Assembly (NCBI GenBank): GCA_036489495.1
Contig: DASXFR010000096.1
Span: 1 to 41,047 of the forward strand
Length of the DNA stretch: 41,047 bases
Direction of reading: 5' to 3'
Source of the DNA: DASZIT01 sp036489495
GTDB taxonomy: Bacteria > Actinomycetota > Acidimicrobiia > Acidimicrobiales > RAAP-2
This document shows, piece by piece, positions 38,501 through 41,047 of the stretch. The position numbers and the translations under genes were made by a program. The notes below the pieces were generated by a model. The model was given only the letters and a program-made list of their open reading frames with translations. It was not told the DNA's origin and did not search any database. Within the stretch, counting starts at the first letter, position 1. Each line of letters opens with the position of its first letter.

Positions 38501-41047
38501 CACGGTCGGGGTCTGCGATCCCACGTTGACCTGCACGGCGACCAATCCCACCGGAGCCGTGTTGTCGACCAACAAGGTCCTGATCTCCGACAACGGCAAC
38601 CCGGCGACTCCAGCCACCCAGGTGGCCGCCGGCGACGTGCTCATCTACCGGATCACCGTGACCAACACCGGGGCCGGCTCGGGGACTCAGGACCTCCATG
38701 ACCCGGTCCCGGCCAACACCACCTACACCGGCGCGGCCGCCGAGGGCTGGACGTGCAACAACCCGTCGCCGGCCGGCACAGCCTGCGACCAGATCGTCCC
38801 GGTGGCGGCAGGGGCGACGGCGCAAGTGACCTACACGGTCACCGTGGTCAGCCCGCTACCGGTGGGCACCATCTCGATCTCCAACACTGTCACCGCCCCG
38901 GGAAGCGTCTGCAGCCCGAGCTGCTCGCCAACCAACCCGACCGCGGCGGTCCTGTCCACCTCCAAGGTCCTCCTCACCGACAACGGGGCTCCGGCCGACT
39001 CGAGCACCATCGTCGCCGCCGCGGATGTGCTCGTCTATCAGATCACCGTGACCAACACCGGTGGCAGCTCCGGGACCCAGACCCTCCATGACCCGGTGCC
39101 GGCCAACACCACCTACACCGGGACCGGCGAGGGCTGGACGTGTAGTAACCCGTCGCCGACCGGCACCCCCTGCGACCAGGACGTGCCGGTGGCGGCCACG
39201 AGCACGGCATCGGTGACCTACACGGTCACGGTGGCCAACCCATTGCCGACCAACACGACCGCCATATCGAACACGGTCACCCCAGCGATCGGCATCTGCA
39301 ACCCGACCTGTTCTCCCACCAACCCGACGAAGGCGGTCCTGTCCACTTCCAAGGTGCTGCTGACCGACAACGGAGCTCCCGCCACTTCGGCGACCCAGGT
39401 CTCCGCCGGTGACGTGCTCGTCTACCAGATCACCGTGACCAACACCGGCGGGTCGGCCGGCATCCAGGTCCTCCACGACCCGGTCCCGGCCAACACCACC
39501 TACACCGGGACCGGCGAGGGCTGGACGTGTACCAACCCGTCGCCGGCCGGCACCGCCTGTGACCAGACCGTTCCGGTGGGCGCCGGCGGGACGGTCAACA
39601 CGAGCTACACCCTGACCGTGGTCAACCCGCTGCCGGTGGGCACCACCTCGATCTCCAATACGGTCACCGCCCCGGGCAGCGTCTGCAGCCCGAGCTGTTC
39701 GCCGACCAACCCGACCGCGGCGGTGCTGTCCACCGCCAAGGTCCTCCTCACCGACAATGGGGCGCCGGCCACCTCGGCCACCTCGGTGGCTGCCGGTGAC
39801 GTGCTCGTCTACCAGATCGCCGTGACCAATACCGGCGGCAGCTCCGGCAGTCAGACCCTCCACGACCCGGTCCCGGCCAACACCATCTATACCGGGACCG
39901 GCGAGGGCTGGTCATGTACCAACCCGTCGCCGGCCGGCGCCCCCTGCGACCAGACCCTGCCGGTGGCGGCAGGAGCGACGGCGCAGGTGACCTATACCCT
40001 CACGGTGGTCAACCCACTGCCGGTGGGGACGGCCAGCGTGGCCAACACCGTTACTCCGGACGTCGGCATCTGCGACCCGAGCTGCTCGCCGACCAACCCG
40101 ACGGAGGCCGTGCTGTCCACCTCCAAGGTGTTGTTGACCGATGACGGGATCCCGGCCGACGCGAGCACTGTCGTCTCCGCTGGCGACGTGCTCGTCTACC
40201 AAATCACCGTGACCAACACCGGCGGGTCGGCCGGCATCCAGGTCCTCCACGACCCGGTCCCGGCCAACACCACCTACACCGGGACCGGCGAAGGCTGGTC
40301 GTGCGCCAACCCGTCGCCGGCCGGCACCGCCTGCGACCAGACCGTCCCGGTCGGGGCCGACACCACCGCCTCGGTGACCTATACGGTGACGGTGGCCAAC
40401 CCGCTGCCGTCGGGGACGGCCAGCATCTCCAACACCGTAACCGCCCCGGGAAGCGTCTGCAGCCCGAGCTGCTCGCCGACCAACCCGACTGCCCCGGTGC
40501 TGTCGACCAGCAAGGTGTTGCTGACCGACAACGGGGCTCCGGCCACCTCGGCGACCCAGGTCTCCGCCGGGGACGTGCTCGTCTACCAGATCACCGTGAC
40601 CAACACCGGAGGGTCGGCAAGCAGCCAGGTCCTCCATGACCCGGTCCCGACCAACACCACCTACACCGGGTCTGGCGAAGGCTGGTCATGCACCAACCCA
40701 TCGCCGACCGGAACCGCCTGCGACCAGACCCTGCCCGTTGGGGCCAACACCCAGGTGTCGGTGACCTACACGGTCACGGTGGCCAACCCGCTACCCTCGG
40801 GCACCGCGTCAATCTCCAACACCGTCACCGCCCCGGGCAGCGTCTGCACCCCGAGCTGCTCGCCGACCAACCCGACTGCCCCAGTGCTGTCGACCAGCAA
40901 GGTGTTGCTGACCGACAACGGCAAGGCGGCCACCTCGGCGACCCAAGTCGCCGCCGGGGACGTGCTCGTCTACCAGATCACCGTGACCAACACCGGCGGG
41001 TCGGCTGGGTCCCAGCCCCTCCATGACCCGGTCCCGACCAACACCAC
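29586..41047 (+). CDS. Giant secreted repeat protein with propeller-like and DUF11-like domains (3' end beyond window)
   Basis: One frame runs from GTG 29586 to the window end, at least 3820 codons without a stop. Residues 1-52 are a signal peptide (RR..., hydrophobic 26-45, cleavage likely after AQA). An N-terminal domain (about 53-255) precedes an LTKAFSPSTIPVGGTSHLTFTV domain. Four related propeller-like domains follow, near 30760, 31821, 33273 and 34737. Each has 'GYNTLDNYFYGW', 'GDFDLAGHLW', 'DWSWINGALY' and 'YRINVTxVT...NDGARC' motifs. Between them lie prealbumin-like (TKxVNGRVxPTDQFTVxLKNSxG) and DUF11-like domains. From about 36225 to the end come tandem DUF11-like units. The start has only AGGA 11 bases upstream. 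It is probably an exported adhesin, stalk or surface-layer protein; no anchor is visible because the C-terminus is missing. Confidence 0.88.
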   Translation, partial: MRRKTQRGSGVPAEVGTRFAIVRRVTTVGAVAAIVASTFSTLVLPATTTAQASGTSGSSQWITAVSGTEATGGTATFGTTGVTATFTGSAANDCNVNNPNQVTNAQLLAFNANAFFTPPAPSDAVGDAQCLLTGATATRTVTFNKPVIDPVFSLTDLDGSNVTFSAAAGGGAIQLTTLSKNTPLNLTGGTTLSNTFVEGTDLCENTPQDPGNDPGCGSFQMTEAGGPVTSFTMTNTTHPGGHNDGWLWSMAFPTAQLTKAFSPSTIPVGGTSHLTFTVANPALAGAVALSPLDFTDALPAGLTLADATESDNGSCGTPTVTNASGGALAAGATGVKATDISSVVGATCTITVDVTSSTPGGYTDNTSNLSTTLANLVPNTSTTLTVTSASTACTVATVYLNNGAQLESAVMGGPGALTFSPVGTPAANNYNALAYDPANGLLYAVGGSTDTHLLVINPATGSVTDAGPTVPPLAANADWGTFDAAGDYLEGVSTAAAMNVINVSTLAVATTTLSAAPGSSDLTFGPGGFLWGMKGGANTVVRVNPTTGAVNTFAGPAGLPAGTYGADFTYGNGNIGVDNNAGGLYQLAIANPAATPTFSLVSHQTTPASSNNDGASCISAQPVDLAITKNGPSTYTSGQPITYAITVTNNGPGITSGYVISDTLPTSLTSPTTPTPGCAIATGVLTCTEGQLAVGSSFPVTVNATAPAGGLPAGITNTATVTGNEADPVSANNSDSTTANATGPAFTCDPLAYLFQASGGVESWYTVDLATGHPTPKGNLPFGINGVGYNTLDNYFYGWGGGQLVRVDANGNFTEMGIPAGLVTTNAYDAGDFDLAGHLWLNWSGTPLSHWAEIDLAPGSPTFGQVLAQGDTAVPNNLTGGGDWSWINGKLYMVGSQIMGAAQGDYLIRFDPTTGLETNIGILGFTDSIIGATYTDANGNLYASDNTTGEIYRINVTAVTSTPLSLGPKASGNDGARCALATIPTISVTKQVNGRVAPTDQFTVSLKNSSGTTLTSKTTAGSDTSDTTTSPLVSEGATYTFGEVMAAGSPDALSAYTAVPTCTDTTLGTPITPGGTAQAWTLPVTTDDAYNCTITNTPVTPTFTVSKVASAPTIQMGQNLTYTVTVKNTGPLAFTAASPAKFTDDLSGVLDDATYSNDATGGATISGTTLSWSGALAIGATTTITYSVQVNDPDTGDQSLFNGVTPGTDGTCATSTSCQTTVPLVTPAAFGCTAPGYLFQNPNGLSTPHTVTGIDLASGTATPLGNVADDLNAVGYNTLDGSFYAWDATTQDVVRINADYSLTHVATGPGTPSTASIMGDFDNAGHLWIGNAASSTHQWAELDYAPGSPTYGDVLAHGVYTNPITLGGNADWSWLGGALYTVETVSANPAGPAHLVKFNLASHVMTDLGALGINSTAGFGATYTDGTYMYAEDNGTGEIYRIDVTGVTSLAVAKGPASTGNDGARCPSAPIPTLTITKAINARVQPTDQFTVNLKNSGGTTLTSKTTAGADPSDSTPNFPVTQGNTYTFGEVIAAGSPDTIAAYIATPSCIDSTTGTPITPGGTSQAWTVPITSGDAYSCTITNTPAAGAFTASKIASASSIQMGQDLKYTVTVKNTGAVPFTVAAPAKFTDDLSGVLDDAIYNGDATGGATVSGTTLTWTGALAVGATTTITYSVQVNDPDAGDMSLVNGVTPGTDGTCATSTSCQTTVPVVTPTPFTCNALGLLFQTNGSSHIITSVNLATGKTSPAGTTADAVNAVGFNTLDDDIYGWDITTNQLVRVNGNGSLTTLPMPAGINSATGYNMGDFDLAGHLWMSQSASPGGAAPWVEIDLAPGSLTYGQLIDSGTTTIPNIANLVNQGSDWSWINGALYSVGISTVNDARLFKFDPTTHTTVNLGQIAAIPFNAAISGFGATYTDPAGDLFASDNGTGNIYRINVTSVTGTFIVKGAPSAQNDGARCALATIPTITVAKTVGGRVRAADQFTVGLDDSTSKVLTSVTTNGSTGGPFTAAAWPVTQGDTFTITDAMLAGSPDPLSDYIASISCTDTTTGTPATHGGVTAAWTLTVTSGDAYLCTVDNSMQSVNLSVDKQSTPDPYVPGAALNYTVTVTNAGPGPANGATVSDPLPPALVGHGFTWTCLSTPGSTCAVSGSGNISDTVNVAVGGTLTYTVTGTVPLGTTGTLTNTATVTPPIGVIDTNCTPNCSSVNNNPTPVVNTTKSLFSVNGVAANAATPVAAGDVLVYHIVSTNTGGAPGSAALSDPVPANTTYTGTGEGWTSCSAGSPAGTACAQSVPVPAGQTVTTNYTVTVVNPLPKGVTSIFNQVSSPSGCNSCTTTNPTAASLDTVKTLLTDNGLAATPSTSVNPGDVLVYQIVTTNSGGTTGTTTLKDPVPANMTYTGTLQGWSCAAPAMVGTACNQTISVASLGSVTNLYTTTVVNPLPAGTTSVLNQVTSTGGSCSSCSPANPTGSILSTSKALISDNGKPADSSTKVAAGDVLVYQITVTNSGGSTGSQPLHDPVPANTTYSGPVVEGWTCPSGSVAGTACDQTVSVGAGAVATVTYTLTVANPLPVTTTSISNTVTAPGSICNPTCAPTNPTAAVFSTGKALISDNGTPASSATNVASGDVLVYQITVTNTGGSSGNQALSDPVPANTTYSGPVGEGWSCLSGSVAGTPCTQTVLVGAGSIVHVNYTVTMVSPLPVGTTSISNTVTPGTGICDPTCSPTNPTAAVLTTSKALVLDNGNPATSATQVAGGDVLLYQITVTNTGGSTGSQTLKDPVPTNTSYAGSAPEGWTCPSGSVAGTPCNQTVPVGAGTSVVVNYTVTVINPLPINTTSISNTVTPTVGVCDPTLTCSPTNTTAAVMTTGKAIVSDNGKPATSSTNVNPGDVLVYQVTVVNSGGSAGNQTLHDPVPANTTYTGTGEGWSCANPSPAGTACDQTVLVGAGGTSNASYTVTVASPLPANTKTIFNTVTPTVGVCDPTLTCTATNPTGAVLSTNKVLISDNGNPATPATQVAAGDVLIYRITVTNTGAGSGTQDLHDPVPANTTYTGAAAEGWTCNNPSPAGTACDQIVPVAAGATAQVTYTVTVVSPLPVGTISISNTVTAPGSVCSPSCSPTNPTAAVLSTSKVLLTDNGAPADSSTIVAAADVLVYQITVTNTGGSSGTQTLHDPVPANTTYTGTGEGWTCSNPSPTGTPCDQDVPVAATSTASVTYTVTVANPLPTNTTAISNTVTPAIGICNPTCSPTNPTKAVLSTSKVLLTDNGAPATSATQVSAGDVLVYQITVTNTGGSAGIQVLHDPVPANTTYTGTGEGWTCTNPSPAGTACDQTVPVGAGGTVNTSYTLTVVNPLPVGTTSISNTVTAPGSVCSPSCSPTNPTAAVLSTAKVLLTDNGAPATSATSVAAGDVLVYQIAVTNTGGSSGSQTLHDPVPANTIYTGTGEGWSCTNPSPAGAPCDQTLPVAAGATAQVTYTLTVVNPLPVGTASVANTVTPDVGICDPSCSPTNPTEAVLSTSKVLLTDDGIPADASTVVSAGDVLVYQITVTNTGGSAGIQVLHDPVPANTTYTGTGEGWSCANPSPAGTACDQTVPVGADTTASVTYTVTVANPLPSGTASISNTVTAPGSVCSPSCSPTNPTAPVLSTSKVLLTDNGAPATSATQVSAGDVLVYQITVTNTGGSASSQVLHDPVPTNTTYTGSGEGWSCTNPSPTGTACDQTLPVGANTQVSVTYTVTVANPLPSGTASISNTVTAPGSVCTPSCSPTNPTAPVLSTSKVLLTDNGKAATSATQVAAGDVLVYQITVTNTGGSAGSQPLHDPVPTNT
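31821..35830 (+). repeat. Super-repeat of about 1.45 kb in the giant gene (three copies)
   Basis: The order propeller-like domain, prealbumin-like domain, DUF11-like domain recurs with propeller starts at 31821, 33273 and 34737 (spacings 1452 and 1464). Prealbumin-like parts start near 32541, 34005 and 35481. The DUF11-like parts of copies 1 and 2 (near 32886 and 34359) share long near-identical stretches such as KFTDDLSGVLDDA and TTITYSVQVNDPD. The third copy ends in a different DUF11-like domain (near 35835) that leads into the tandem array. Confidence 0.85.
36225..41047 (+). repeat. Tandem DUF11-like repeat array, at least 13 units of 384-396 bases
   Basis: The landmark codon GD(V)LVYQI occurs at 36297, 36681, 37065, 37455, 37845, 38241, 38634, 39024, 39411, 39798, 40185, 40572 and 40959. 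Spacings are 384, 384, 390, 390, 396, 393, 390, then 387 five times. Each unit reads roughly TSKVLLTDNG.PATSATQVAAGD, LVYQITVTNTGGS, DPVPANTTYTGTGEGW(T/S)C, AGTACDQTVPV, YTVTVVNPLPxGTTSISNTVT, CSPSCSPTNPTAAVLS. It has conserved cysteine pairs (C-x10-C and C-x3-C). The array continues past the window. Confidence 0.95.

Noticed and set aside
35676..40637. Repetitive minus-strand frames over the tandem array
   Set aside because: They repeat only because the sense-strand repeats do; no start signals, and proteins are Arg/Gly/Val mirror products.
36225..41047. Regular repeats considered as a CRISPR array or other non-coding repeat
   Set aside because: Unit length of about 387 bases, multiples of three, and conserved in-frame domain sequence show coding repeats.

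Overview
The window is GC-rich (around 70 percent by eye), densely packed DNA from a bacterial chromosome. The best guess is an actinobacterium, perhaps of the Acidimicrobiia type. The reasons are an actinobacterial-style fused 2-oxoglutarate decarboxylase (Kgd), many GTG/TTG starts, stop-start overlaps, an actinobacterial cobalamin riboswitch and an HU protein without a Gram-negative-style context. The lineage is inference; no rRNA or tRNA gene was seen.

Layout. 1-2335: tail of a pilin-like operon (partial pilin-like protein, then a PilX-like, glycine-rich membrane-anchored protein). 2307-5185: alpha/beta hydrolase, HU, and a queC-queE pair for 7-deazaguanine synthesis. 5274-9002: Kgd, the TCA-cycle 2-oxoglutarate enzyme. 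9036-10069: a toxin-antitoxin module (ParD-like antitoxin, zeta-like kinase) with a perfect palindrome in its promoter and an apparent CTG start for the toxin. 10082-12755 (minus strand): phytanoyl-CoA dioxygenase-like protein, CutA and M20 metallopeptidase. 12792-13066: AbrB-type regulator/antitoxin behind two overlapping inverted repeats. 13094-14674: FGGY sugar kinase.

14730-23884 is a complete cobalamin uptake and salvage operon. It comprises a cobalamin riboswitch with a readable SD-sequestering expression platform, btuF, btuC, btuD, cobO, cbiZ, cobU, cobS, cbiB, a cobC-like aminotransferase and a bluB-cobT fusion. Nearly all junctions are 1-4 base overlaps, and a likely terminator follows. 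No corrin-ring synthesis genes are present, so the operon imports corrinoids, strips or adenosylates them, and rebuilds the lower ligand with home-made dimethylbenzimidazole.

23927-29169: a Regnase-like NYN ribonuclease joined to an S1-like domain by a Lys/Ala-rich linker, a FabZ-like dehydratase, exonuclease III and a large LuxR-family (LAL/MalT-type) regulator. The regulator is divergent from the most striking feature, a single uninterrupted reading frame from 29586 to the window end (at least 3820 codons). It encodes a secreted giant surface protein with four propeller-like domains in a 1.45 kb super-repeat, followed by at least 13 tandem DUF11-like repeats of 128-132 residues, and it runs off the right edge.
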